Positions 1 to 12,600 of a stretch of 64,000 nucleotides of DNA are shown piece by piece. Made by a program: the position numbers and the translations under genes. Within the stretch, counting starts at the first letter, position 1. Each line of letters begins with the position of its first letter. The notes below the pieces were generated by a model. The model saw nothing but the letters and a program-made list of their open reading frames with translations. It did not search any database and was not told the origin of the DNA. Origin of the DNA: Caprimulgus europaeus (lineage: Eukaryota; Chordata; Aves; Caprimulgiformes; Caprimulgidae); contig OU015528.1 of assembly GCA_907165065.1 (NCBI GenBank), positions 33,316,515 through 33,380,514 of the forward strand, written 5' to 3'.

Positions 1-543
1 TCAAATATTTTTGTCTAACTAGATGAAACTTTGTGTCTTTGTGTGGCAAGGACCATGCCTGTGCTTGTAATAGTGCCATATCTGCGTGGTGATGATTGCA
101 AACTGTAACTGTTCATCTTATAAATGACTCATGACAAACTTGATCACTTCCACGATCCAGCTTCCCCCTGCAAATGTATAGATTGCAGTCTGACTTTTCA
201 CTGCTACATTTACTGCTGCCTCAATTTTCTATGTGAAATTATTGAGTAACAGTCATGTTTGTCATAACTTGTTGATTGACAGATGTCTTAAGAGACAGTG
301 GCTATTAAAAAAATAACTTATTTTGAAGTAATTCCAGCTGTCTTGATGGAGCAGTGCCTGCTTCTGCTACTCAGAATTTTCAGAAGTATTAAAGAAAATA
401 ATTAAAAACTGAGTTTAGACTAATGTGGGTTGTTTAAGCTTGAAATAACTTGTGTCTTAGGTTTAATTTCCCCTTAATGCCTTCCACTGGAAATTACAAA
501 GTATGTATACCCTTTTGTCTGACTTCCTGGATTTTTTTCACAG
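1..543 (+). other. CNOT2: CNOT2 intron, 3' part
   Basis: AT-rich sequence leading to a T-rich tract and CAG at 541-543. No gene, RNA or repeat is recognised in it. Confidence 0.8.
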
Positions 544-623
544 TATGTCTGGATTTGGGATGAACAGAAATCAGGCATTTGGAATGAATAACTCCTTATC
601 CAGTAACATTTTTAATGGAACAG
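544..623 (+). CDS. CNOT2: CNOT2 coding exon (residues about 190-217)
   Basis: The exon is preceded by a T-rich tract and CAG and followed by GTGAGT. It begins with the third base of a serine codon and encodes [16 protein letters not shown] through FNGT, a low-complexity N- and M-rich linker. It ends with the first base of an Asp codon (phase 1). The 80-base length means skipping it would shift the frame. Confidence 0.93.
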
Positions 624-3600
624 GTGAGTTAACTCTGATTAATGTTGATCTTAAAAGTACAGTACAGAGATTTTTTGAGTAATTGAAAAGACTTCTGTTA
701 TGTTGGAGTGCAAGTTTGTTATAGTTTTCAGTTGTTCCATAGAAATGCTGCTCCAAGAGCGGTGCTATGGAACTGTTACTACTTCCTAACAGTGGATTTT
801 ACTACTTTTGAAGATAAAGTTCTATGTAGAATACTCTGTACATCACATGACTATAGATTATGCCTAGTCAGTTAGAAATGCAAAATAGCTTATGGAAATG
901 AAAAGGGGATCAAAGAAGAAAAATCTGTCCATTTTCTATGAAAATATTCTATAGGATAAAAACAGCAGGAAAGCATTTTTTGACATTTCAAACTCCTGAA
1001 CAGCTGATTTATAATGTGATCATTTCAATCAGTTGTTTCAATTGTGATTTTTCTCTGGGAGTTACTTCTTCACTTGAATTTAATGACCTAGACAGGGAGA
1101 AATATTCTTGTGCATAAATGCCTTAGGTTTATCCGTGCTAATGTTTCTGTGGGTGGCATATATGAAGCAACTTAAGTTGCTGGTGACATTGCAAAGTGAA
1201 AGGGTTTGGGCATCCCCTAGGACCTTGTGACATCTTTATAGAGTTGCTGCTCTGGCCTCACCTATGTAATATTTTCTGCTGCAAAGTCATAGAATCGTAG
1301 AATCATAGAATGGTTTGGGTTGGAAGGGACCTCAAAGATCATCTAGCTCCAACCCCCCTGCCATGAGCAGGGACACCTTCCACTAGACCAGGTTGCTTAA
1401 AGCCTCATATAACCTGGCCTTAAACACTTTCAGGGAGGGGGCATCCACAGCTTCTCTGGGCAACCTGTTCCAGTGTCTCACCACCCTCACAGGAAAGAAT
1501 TTTTTCTTAATATCTAATCTAAACCTCAGCTTAAATCCATTTCCCCTTGTCGTGTCACTACCTGCCCTTATAAAAAATCCCTCCCCAGCTTTCCTGTAGC
1601 CCCTTCAGGTACTGGAAGGCCACTATAAAATCTCCCTGGAACCTTCTCTTTTCCAGGCTGAACAGACCCAACTCTCTCAGCCTGTCCTCGTTGAAAAATG
1701 TTTCTGTGTCACTTGTACTGTATTGGCTCTATGACTGCTTCAGCTTTATTTTACCCTACCTAAGGACAGAAGAGCTCCTTGATGCTGCTGTTAATATGGA
1801 TTATTACCTTCTCTCACATTTCTTCTTGATAGCTCCTTAAATTTTAAACAGGCTACCTATCATAGTACAGTAATTTTGAAAGCCTGTCTCTATTTTACGT
1901 GTGCAGTCTTTAATTCAAAATGTGTAGACCTGGTTACTAAGTAGTGCTGACTAGCTGTTGTTTAAAAAGAAACCGCAAACATCTTTATATTCTTTAGGCT
2001 AGTCTCATAATACAGAAGTTGTAGTTATTTGAACAATTACAGTAAGAGTAAAAAGATCAACTAGAAGAAAGAAAATATATCCTAAATTTATCATGCACAT
2101 AATAAAGTCTTTGAGTAAAAACCTTAAGGGAATTTAAAATATCTGCTTTTATTGTAGATGGAAGTGAAAATGTGACAGGACTGGACCTCTCAGATTTTCC
2201 AGCACTAGCAGACAGAAACAGAAGGGAAGGAAGCGGCAATCCAACTCCATTAATAAACCCTTTAGCTGGAAGGGCACCCTATGGTAAGACTGTAGTTTTG
2301 AAAGCTCTTCAAACAAAATATCTGTTTGCTTGGTTCACCTTTTACTGTTCATAAAACAATAGATAGTCTTTTAAAAAATGCCAGACACTTGAACTCCTAA
2401 GTCTCATTTTTAAAAATAAATAATCAATATCTCTGTGACTGGAGATTCCCCTCAGGCTTTTGTAAGTATTAGAACTCATCTGTTTTAACTTCACCGTTAA
2501 TAGAGGCTGTTGGGATTTTTAGTCCAATTAGTATGATTATTCTGAAGCTGCTCACTCTGGACATTTCTTAGGCAATAGGTTGTTTTCTAGTTGCATGTGT
2601 ACAAGAACTATTGAGGTCTGAGTAGTAAATTTTAGAAGTAGTATTTGGTTACTAATGATGTTGTTGTGTAAAAGTCATCAGCTGTAAACATACTGTATAT
2701 TTCCACTGTTTATTGCTACTACTTGCTGTAGGACTGTTCACTGTCACCCTTACAATGAACATCAGATTTAAAAAAGTAATCCATAAGGATCGATTATTAT
2801 TACTCAGATTCCAAGTCTGTGTCTTAGATAATTCTTGCTGAACAGCTTGAAAAATAATAAAAGGAAAAACTTTAAGGTGGATACAAATCTTATTATTTGG
2901 GTCTGGAAAAAATTAAGGTAAGCTTAGCATGAGACAGTACTTTTTATTATTGTTTAAATAGATTTTTGTTCTGCATGTTGCATCAGCTACTCAAAAAAGT
3001 TGTTTTTATAACCTAAGGTTATTTTTGTGACACTTGTCAAATTTCCAACCAAAAAGAACCCAGTGTTTTCGAACTATAGAAACCTGGTGTTCTTCAGAGA
3101 TATCTCCAACTTTAATTGGAGACAAATAATAAATACTGCATTATCAGGAAAAAGTAGCCTCATGGACTGGGCGTAACCAGGGCCCTCTGCTTAAGATAGC
3201 TGTGAGAAAGAGCTAAATTAGTTAAACTGAAGTGCTCCTAAACACAGGGAAAAGTCACTTCCCAAATAAAGACACTGAAGAGTCAAACAGAGTGGAGAGC
3301 TAGTATGGCTTGTGGTTGACATGAGATTTTGTCTGTCTCTGAAAGAGAAACCATTACGTGGCAAACTGATAGAAGGTAGGAGGGAGATCCACACAGATGT
3401 ACTTCCAGCATGGAGCTGGAGTTCAGCATTGAGCAGCGCTGCTGCGTAAAAAAAAATCTGTAATTGCTCCCATGCTTGCATGACTTCCCTGTTTTGGTAC
3501 TGCATAGCTGTTTGCATGACTGTGTGGTGAACCAAGAAAGAAATGTATCTGTCTGAAGAGTTATCTTGAGATCTGCTTAATGCAGGGTATGGGTATGGTG

Positions 3601-6600
3601 ATAGAAACAATCGAGAAATAGGGGAATGAAATGCACTGGACGCTGTCTTCAGCAATAAAAAGTGGAGAGCACTTTTGGATGTGATAAAGAAAAAAAAAAA
3701 AAGGTTTGAAACTGAACAGAGACATACTTTCTGCATACTTTTATTTAGAAAAATTAGACTTCAAGCAAGTTTTCAGATAGAATGAGAACATGCAACACAG
3801 TTTTATTCATACAGTGGAAGAAATCATCATAACTCTGGATGAAAAGGGTGAACAGCAGAAACAAGATTAACTCAGTGTTTTGGTTTTATTTTAAAAAAAG
3901 GAACTTTGATCTCTTAATGCACAATACTAGAGAAAGTCAGATCTATATTGTCAGCTAGTGAAGTATTTTAGATTCTATACATATATTAAGAATCTTTGAA
4001 AAAGGCCCTAGACTATTTCTGTCTTCTCTTCCTCTAGTGCAGCATTGTTTGCAACCAAATTGCTGTATTACTTCTCTGTCTCTCAGCAAAGAATATTTGC
4101 CCTTGGGTGCTTGGTGTGGGGGCTTTTCTTTGGGTTTTTTGTTTGTTTGGTTTGGTTTTTGTTGGGTTTTTTTTTATCTGGCATTAAAAAAAAAAAAAGA
4201 ATATTGCTTTTCAGTAGTCGGAATCCATGTTCCAATGTGACTGGCCTACTTTTTTTAAATTAGGGTCAGAGCACTGAGAGTTGCAGGCTAAATGCTTTCA
4301 GTTTTCATACTGAAAGTGGGAGTCGTTCTTATGTCTCAGGCAAGTATTTGATTGGTGATATGTTCTGTTGCAAGTTAGCTGGGCATCCTTTAAGAATACG
4401 TGCTTCTAAAGAGATTACGCTAAGAAATTCTTCATGCAATTAGGGGATGGAGGAAAAATGTATTATAATCTTAAAAGCAGTACATCCTTCCTCCATCAGT
4501 AGATTTCCTTAAAAACCGCTTTAATAATGCCTGTAAAGATTATTTCATTATTTAGGTGTGCAAAACAGGTGCTGTTCCTGGTAAAAGTACTGGGCTTCAT
4601 TCTTAAAGCAGTGGATGTGTCTATGAATTTAACCCAGAGTGTTTCTCAGCTCACACTTAAATAAGAGGCTTTAGTCTAATATGTGTGGATGTTTTAAATG
4701 AATATGCTTTGTTTCCATTTACCTGTTTTTTTTGAAAGCAATTTCTGCTGTACAGCTTGTGCATAGTGAAAATGGACAAAAAGCAAGATCAACAGCAGAG
4801 AATTCTTTACTTAGGAGTCGTTTAATGTTATTTTTGCTTTCATTTTGATGATAGTTGGAATGGTAACAAAACCAGCAAGTGAGCAGTCCCAGGACTTTTC
4901 AATACACAATGAAGATTTTCCAGCATTACCAGGCTCCAGCTACAAAGACCCAACATCGAGTAATGATGACAATAAATCTGTAAGTAAACCTTAAATCTTC
5001 TTTTATTTTGGCTATTCATATTTCTTCTAATTATTATATTTTAAAATGGGCAGTGACTAATTGGTAAGATAAAATTTTGAAATTTGCTCCTCTAAATTAA
5101 TGAGAAATTTTGCATAAGCAGCATTTCATATATAACTATGCAAATAGAATATCTCAGGAAGTTTTTTGGTCCCAACAGTCACAGCAACTTTGCTTTCTTA
5201 ATTTCATATCACTTCGGTTTATCCTTATGTATTTTGCAGAGGAGCTAGGGATGAACTTGCAAGAACACCTCAAAAATTATTTTTGGGAATTTATATATAT
5301 TTTTAAAGTTTTGCAGTTCATGATTTCTCTTTCTACCAATTCCAGCTATTTTTTCACTTTTAGTGCCTCTTATCAGTAGTAGGAATTTATACATTATAAC
5401 ATCTTTCTTCAAGGCTGTCAAATCCTTTAAAAGTTAGGTGGTACAATATCACTTCAAGGTAAAATTCTTGATGGGGAAGTAAAATCACAGGGAGCAAGCT
5501 CTTTTAATGACCATTGCATTCATGGGTATGTTGTAGACTAGTGGGGCACACTGTATCTTAAGTATTGTTGTAATTACTACATGTTAGATCATAAGATTAT
5601 GGTGTTTTAAAATTGTTTACTCCAAAAGATTTGTAATAAAAATTGCTTATTTATTACAAATGGAAGATTAATAAAATTTGGATGGCAGAGAACAGTTTCC
5701 TGCAGTATTAGACAAAAGGTTCTAGTTTCTGATTGTTTTATTACTTATTGCTAAAAACATGTGACATAAATACTGATGAGTAGGTAGTGGATGTGACTAG
5801 AAATGTGAAAACTGAAAAATGCAGCTGTTGTAAAAAGGGACGGGGGAGGCCTAGCTGCTAAACATTGTGACCAGGTTTATCATGTGGAAGATGTTCTGGT
5901 ACAGTTAACGTTGAATACAGTAAGGCAGGAAAGGGTGAATATGATTACAGTGTGTTACTGCAGATTTGTTTTAAAGAATAATAAAGAGTAAGAAATGATA
6001 ATTATGGAAGATATCTTTTGTCAGTGTATGGGCTCCTGGTGCAGTCAGTGTTCGTGCCAGACATAGTGTTTACATCTTTTCCCTGATAGTTGCAAATATG
6101 CAAACTGTATGTGGCTTACACCTGAAATTGGCTATGTCATGGAGTGTTATGCGGGAGCAAAACTGTATGGGAAAAATACATGATGTGATGAGTCCAAAAT
6201 ATCCTCTAGTCACAGGCATTTGGGATTTCCATTGTGTATTCAAAGTCAGGTGTAAAATATTTTCTTATCGTTGTAGACTGCAAGCTGTACGCTTACTAAT
6301 AGCTCTTACTGTATGACAGGTACGCTTTAGGGAGTGGTAAATATTATGTAAAGTTTGTCAACAGAACTCAAGAGCTTCAGCTCTTGGTTCCATTTTAGTG
6401 CCTAATTTATTAGTGACTTTGATGTAATGGTTTAGAGCACTTGACTGAAAGCTAAGATCAACAATTTTCTCCATTTTGGATTGTTTCCATCACACCAACT
6501 CTGCAAATTATTTTTAATAGAATTTGAGTACATCAGGCAAAACATCATCCAGCACAGATGGGCCCAAGTTTCCTGGAGATAAAAGTTCAACTACGCAAAA

Positions 6601-9600
6601 CAACAACCAGCAGAAAAAAGGGATCCAGGTGTTACCTGATGGTATGTGTGATTCCACTTTTTCTTCTTTGAAAGCTTTGGTAGTCATTTAGATCACCTTG
6701 TTGATTTGTCTACTTCTTGAAAGGAAAAAATTAATTTGTTCTTCTTGGCCAGGTCGGGTTACCAACATTCCTCAAGGGATGGTGACGGACCAGTTTGGAA
6801 TGATTGGCTTGTTAACATTCATCAGGGCAGCAGAGACAGATCCAGGAATGGTACATCTTGCATTAGGAAGTGATTTAACAACACTAGGTCTCAATCTCAA
6901 CTCTCCTGAGTAAGTTTCTGATTTTCAGTACTATCTTTAGTTCTGGTTTTGTTATGCTGTCGTTCATAATAATAGGCTCACTTACCCCATGAGACTGTCA
7001 GACCTGCAAGATATTTTGCCAAATAAAATTTGAAAATGTAATGACAGTAAAATAAATTTTTTACAAGCAAGAGAATTGTGCTTCAAGGCACACTGAGATC
7101 TTCTTATGCAAGCTTTCAATAAACCTAGTGGCTTCACTTATTCTCCTAACTTCTTTAGGACTTTCTTTAAGGAATTGAGTGTGGTGTTAATAAATTTCAT
7201 GTATTTGTTATTTTTCAAATAATAATATTCCTTGAGGATGTCTACACTTAACTCTCAGCAGTTCAGGGGGTAAATTTGATTTGTATTAATGTAATAATGA
7301 ACAGAGCATGTGCAGTGTTACCCTGCACCAAAGATTGATTTAAATGAAAATGTGGTTTTATAGTTAACTTCTAGTCATTCAGTTCACCTAAGTTTAGTCC
7401 TCTAGGCTTCCTGTAGATGCAGTGGAGAGAAAAGCAATTAGCGACTGCACTAACGGTAAGATAAGTGCTTAAGATAAGGTGAATGACCAGCCCAGGGTGC
7501 CTCTGTTTCTCCACTAGTTAGGGATGGGTCCTAGATAATTTTGGACAAAAACCCTTATCTTCTAGGTGACTGTAATTGTGAGAGAAAATTAGTTTCTGGT
7601 ACTCTGACTTTCAGCTGAGAATCTCCCATCACTTTGTTTTAGCAGAGTTTTACATAGCCTTACCCTTATTGACAGGGTAGTATATGCATTTTAAGGTTTG
7701 TGCATAATATATTGACAAAACAAAGACCAAACTGTATACACACACAGAGTGTCCATGTTTCACAAATGTATGTGGAGCTGCACTCTGAATGCATGAGTTC
7801 AGGGCAGACTAATAAATGTGAATTTCAAGGTGAGAGGGAAAGAATAAGAAAAATGGCTCCTGATTTTTTTTCTGTCTTGAAATAATTTGCTTTAATCTAC
7901 ATACTTCTTGCTGGAGATGTTTTAGAAATTGCCACTTCCATTTCTTTCTACAGAGCTTGCATCAAAACTTAGTCAGATTGTTGTGCCATTGGCACTTCTA
8001 AAAAATGCTTCAAAATGATCTTCCGAAGTCAATTGTCTGTAGTTATATTTGCAGAATGTGTTTCATTAATGTAGTATCTTCTTCACATGTAGTGTTAGTC
8101 TCACAGGTCACACCTCTGTTTAATCCAGTAGTTTCCCAACTCCCTTCCTCTTCTCCCACAACATAAAGAGAATGCATAAAGAGTAGTTATACTGGTCACA
8201 GCTTGCTGCTTTTCCTTGGTAGTCCCAGAGCTTACAGCGCTGACAAGGAGACTGGTCTGCATCTACAAAGTACTTTAGTAGTTTGCCATTCTCAGTACAG
8301 AGAATGCTCAAACTTAATTTGAGGCTGATCAGCAGAAAGTAGAATGCCCTTGCTCATTGAAATAATTTCAAGTACGTCTGTAATTGAATTCTTGAGTTGT
8401 TCCTAGACAAAGGTGGAGTCTGGTTATGTTGTTTGGTTGTACAGCTACTTTCTCTAGATGTTGACATGCAGAATAGTAGTAGTGATAGTACTTTTGGTGA
8501 TACTATTTCATATTTCATTCCATGTTATTCATTAGATTTAATGACTAAGTACAAACTTAACATACCTATTGGAAAGTCTACATAAATCTCATAGGTTTAC
8601 TTAGTGTCTCATTGCAGAGGAATACTGAACATACTTTGGTGCTGTGATGACTTGTAGCTGTGCTAACGCAGCTCCTGACTACAGCATCCAAATTATTAGT
8701 GTGTGTTTGTACATGAACAGCATATTTACCTCGCATGCTGCTGCATTTCCTTAGCAGCTATGCTGTAAATAGATGGATTTTTAACATATTTAACATTACT
8801 GTATATAGGGCATTTAGGGTCTTGGATGGAAGGGATAGGGTTAATATTTAATCCAGACAGTTCTGCATCATAAGATCTGTTTTATTTTGTACTGCAGAAA
8901 AGCTTTGCTAACAGCCTTTGCAGTCGTCAGTGTCTGGACTGCTGTCTTGCTTTATGTTAAAAATCCTTTGCTTGCTTTTTGAATTGTTGTTTGAAAAACT
9001 AAAAGCTGAAATTTCATGATTTATGAGGTACTCCTGGTCAGGAGTACAGGTACAGGTAAAAATACCTGTCTGACTTAAACACGTAGCACAATAAATGTGC
9101 TTTTAGAAACAAAATTTTAGAATTCTGTATATATCTCTAATGGTTTGAATTAAGCCTTTTAACAAAAAAAAGGCATTACTTCATTTAATTCTTTAAGGAT
9201 TATGTAGCTGTTTGTTCATCTTCTGAAGCTTTCTGAAATATTCATCAAATAGACTGTAGGCTGTCCAGTATCTCCTTGAAGAATGTTAAATTTGTAGTTT
9301 TATTTGTATCATAAAGGGAATGCTGTGCACAAACTCTTCAGTTTCTATTGCATGCAGAGGTACAGTCTGAGTCTGTAACATCCTGCATTCTTTGCCCTAA
9401 GAAACCAAACCTCTAGGGCACATATAAAGCTTCTCTTTTTGGGGCTTTCAGTAGAGGAATGGTTTTGTTGTTTTCAACATCTGCAGATTTTGTCACCGAA
9501 ATCTTTGTTCAGACTAAAGTTAGTTAGCCTAGAGCAAGATTGACACCACTTGGTCAGTGTAGTTTTTGGCCTGTATAGCTCAGCTAGGAGTTGGTTGTAT

Positions 9601-12600
9601 TCAGGTAATTTTGTAGGTTTCAGATTTATTTATTTATTTTTTTAATAGTAATTATTAGACCTTTGACAAGAAGCAAGGATGTGATAGAGTGTACCAAAAC
9701 TTGCCATAATAGCATGCTATCATAGATAATTAAAAGCAGGCTGTAGCTTCCTGCAAAAAGTACATTTTGCTCAGTCCTTTCTTTCACTTCTTTACCTGTT
9801 AATTAGAAAACTCATTCCTCAGTACATCAGTCACTGTAGATGGAAAGGTCATCAATTTCTCTTTATTAAACTAAAGGCTCATTTTTTTATTATAGATTCT
9901 TTCAATCTATATGAAAGAAAAATATTATAATAAACTTATGTTCATGTTGTGCTGTTGGTCATCACTGAAATTTAGAAGAGTAAAATCTTTACTGATTAGT
10001 TTAAAAAAAAAAATAATCTGCCAGTATGAGCTTTTCCTCACCTTACAAATCATAGGCTAATAAATCATAACCCACCAGGCTTGTGGCAGCTGTTCCTATG
10101 CAAATTGAAGCCCTGTGTAAAACTGGATCAAGAAAAGGTTGGGATCCTTGGCACTTAGGTTAAAGGAATGACAGGTACAAAAGGAGATCTTGGCCCTGTA
10201 GATTCCCATGGCAGTTTAAAAGCAATCTTGCTCCTTGTGTTAAAAAGAAAATTAATAAATGTTACTATTTTAGGAAGGTGTGCTAGAAATTTCCTTTTGT
10301 CCTTCCTTCTCACCACAGGTAGTGATTTTGGTTGTGTGGTATGGTGTTTAGGTTTGAGAGGTTGATTGTGGGGATTTTTTGTTTGGTTGGTTTGGGTTTT
10401 TTTTAATTTTGATAAATTTGTGCTTTTTTCTTTCTTCAGAAATCTTTATCCCAAATTTGCATCACCCTGGGCATCATCACCTTGTCGACCTCAAGACATA
10501 GGTAAGAGAAATAATTATTCAATTCACTATTATTATTTGCAAACTATATTCATTTACATGTCTTAATAGTTGCATCAATTCTGTTTCTTTTTTAGACTTC
10601 CATGTTCCATCTGAATACTTAACTAACATTCACATTAGGGATAAGGTGAGTACGTGTGTGTGTGTGCTTTTTTTAATTTATTATCAGTAATTTTCTAAAT
10701 TTTCTTTCAGATAGATAATGTTAAAATCAGTGCATTTTATGGATATCCTCAGTCTTTTTAGGAACAGTGATGCATTAACTAGCTGATTGGACACATCATG
10801 CATCCATTCCACCTTAGAAAAGGAAGGGGAAGGCAAAACTGAGAATGGGCATGGTTAGCTAAAGAACACATTATGGGTTTGAGTATGCCCCTCATGCAAA
10901 GCAGAAGTTTGTTATAATACGTATACAGGAATATTCAAATGCAGTATTAAATTGAGATAAGCTAAGAATTGCAGTTCAAGATATTCTCACGTTTATCTGT
11001 TGCTTTCCATATCTACATGAATATTAATTTTTTTCTTAGATGTATTTTCTTTCAACTATTGTAGTTCTGTAAGAGGGATCACTGAGAAATATTGTAAGAA
11101 GTTGTAGTGATGTAACTTACTAGAGTGTGAAGAGCAAATACATGTAAATGTTGTTTTTTTTAATTAAAAAAAAGGAAAGTAGATGAGATTACACAGAGGT
11201 GCAGGGAGAAAATTCTGTCTTGCTAATTCATTACTTCTGTTTATTTTTCTATTGTATCTTTTAAGTTGGAAAGGTTAACTAGAAGTTAAAATTGATTGTT
11301 TTAGTAATTATTACTCTTGTTATATTAGAATACAAATTGCAACACTCTTAAGATGGAAGCACATTCTGGATGTATCCTTGCGTTACTTAAATGGGATAGT
11401 ATGTCTTAAAACTTTTATCTATTGTGATTTTTCATCCTCATTTTCTTCAATCTTTTGCAGCTGGCTGCAATAAAACTTGGCCGATATGGAGAAGATCTCC
11501 TGTTTTATCTCTATTACATGAATGGAGGAGATGTATTACAGCTATTAGCAGCAGTAGAGCTGTACGTTCAAACTGTTTTGTCAGTCTTATATGATTTAAT
11601 CTATCACAATAATGAAGTAGTAGATGTAAAAAAAAAAACAAACCAACAAACCAAAACAAAAAACCACCCCAACAAGTTAGACACTGGAAACAGTAGTCAG
11701 TCTAAAGCTGGAAACCTTTTTTTAAATACCTCCTCCAACCTTGGTTCCATTTTGTACTTTTTTTTTTAATTCATATAGCAGAAATCAAAAGTCTATCTCA
11801 TAAATTTTGCATCATTATGAAGCACTGTGAAAAAGTGGCGAGTACTAGTCATCGTTAAACGTTTAACTTATCTTCAGCAAAATGAAAAACAGTAAATAAT
11901 TGTAAAAGGAATGTATGTGATTAGTTTAAGGTGTAAATAATTGTATGGAAGAGGTATGAGACTGCAGTATAACGATGTCTTAGAAATTTTGGTTTGATTT
12001 TGAATGCATTGTATAGTTCTGATTGAAACCCTTAAAACTGTGTTTCATGAAGTCATATTCAGATAACTAATGCTAAAAATTATTTTTCCTTCCTATTAAA
12101 AATGAAAGATTTAACCGGGATTGGAGATACCACAAAGAAGAACGAGTATGGATCACCAGGGCGCCCGGCATGGAGCCGACAATGAAAACCAATACATACG
12201 AGAGGGGAACATATTACTTCTTTGACTGTCTTAACTGGAGGAAAGTAGCTAAGGTATCTCTTTTCCCTTGTGAAGATTTTTTAAGTCTATCAACCATGCA
12301 TTTTTAAAAGGATAAAAGTAAAACCCAACCTCCTTCACAAAAATTTCAAACTTTTTAACCTCTGACTGTTTAAGTTAATTATCTTAATTTCTGATGTGTG
12401 AGGGAATAGAGATTGCGTAAAACACTGGCTTGTTTGTGGAAAAGGAGACATCTCTCTATTTGCTGTGTTCTTTCAGAGGTTTGTTTAGATTCAAAGCTTT
12501 TTTCAACTACAGAATTACAGAATAGAAAGCATTATTTGGCACTTGAAAAATTATGCTTGCAGATATTTTATTGTTTTGCTTTAGAAAATTCAATAGGGAA

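Noticed and set aside
3218-3736. Minus-strand ORF of 172 codons in a CNOT2 intron
   Set aside because: Its N-terminal poly-Phe comes from an A run on the + strand, it matches no family I know, and it lies inside an intron with normal intronic composition.
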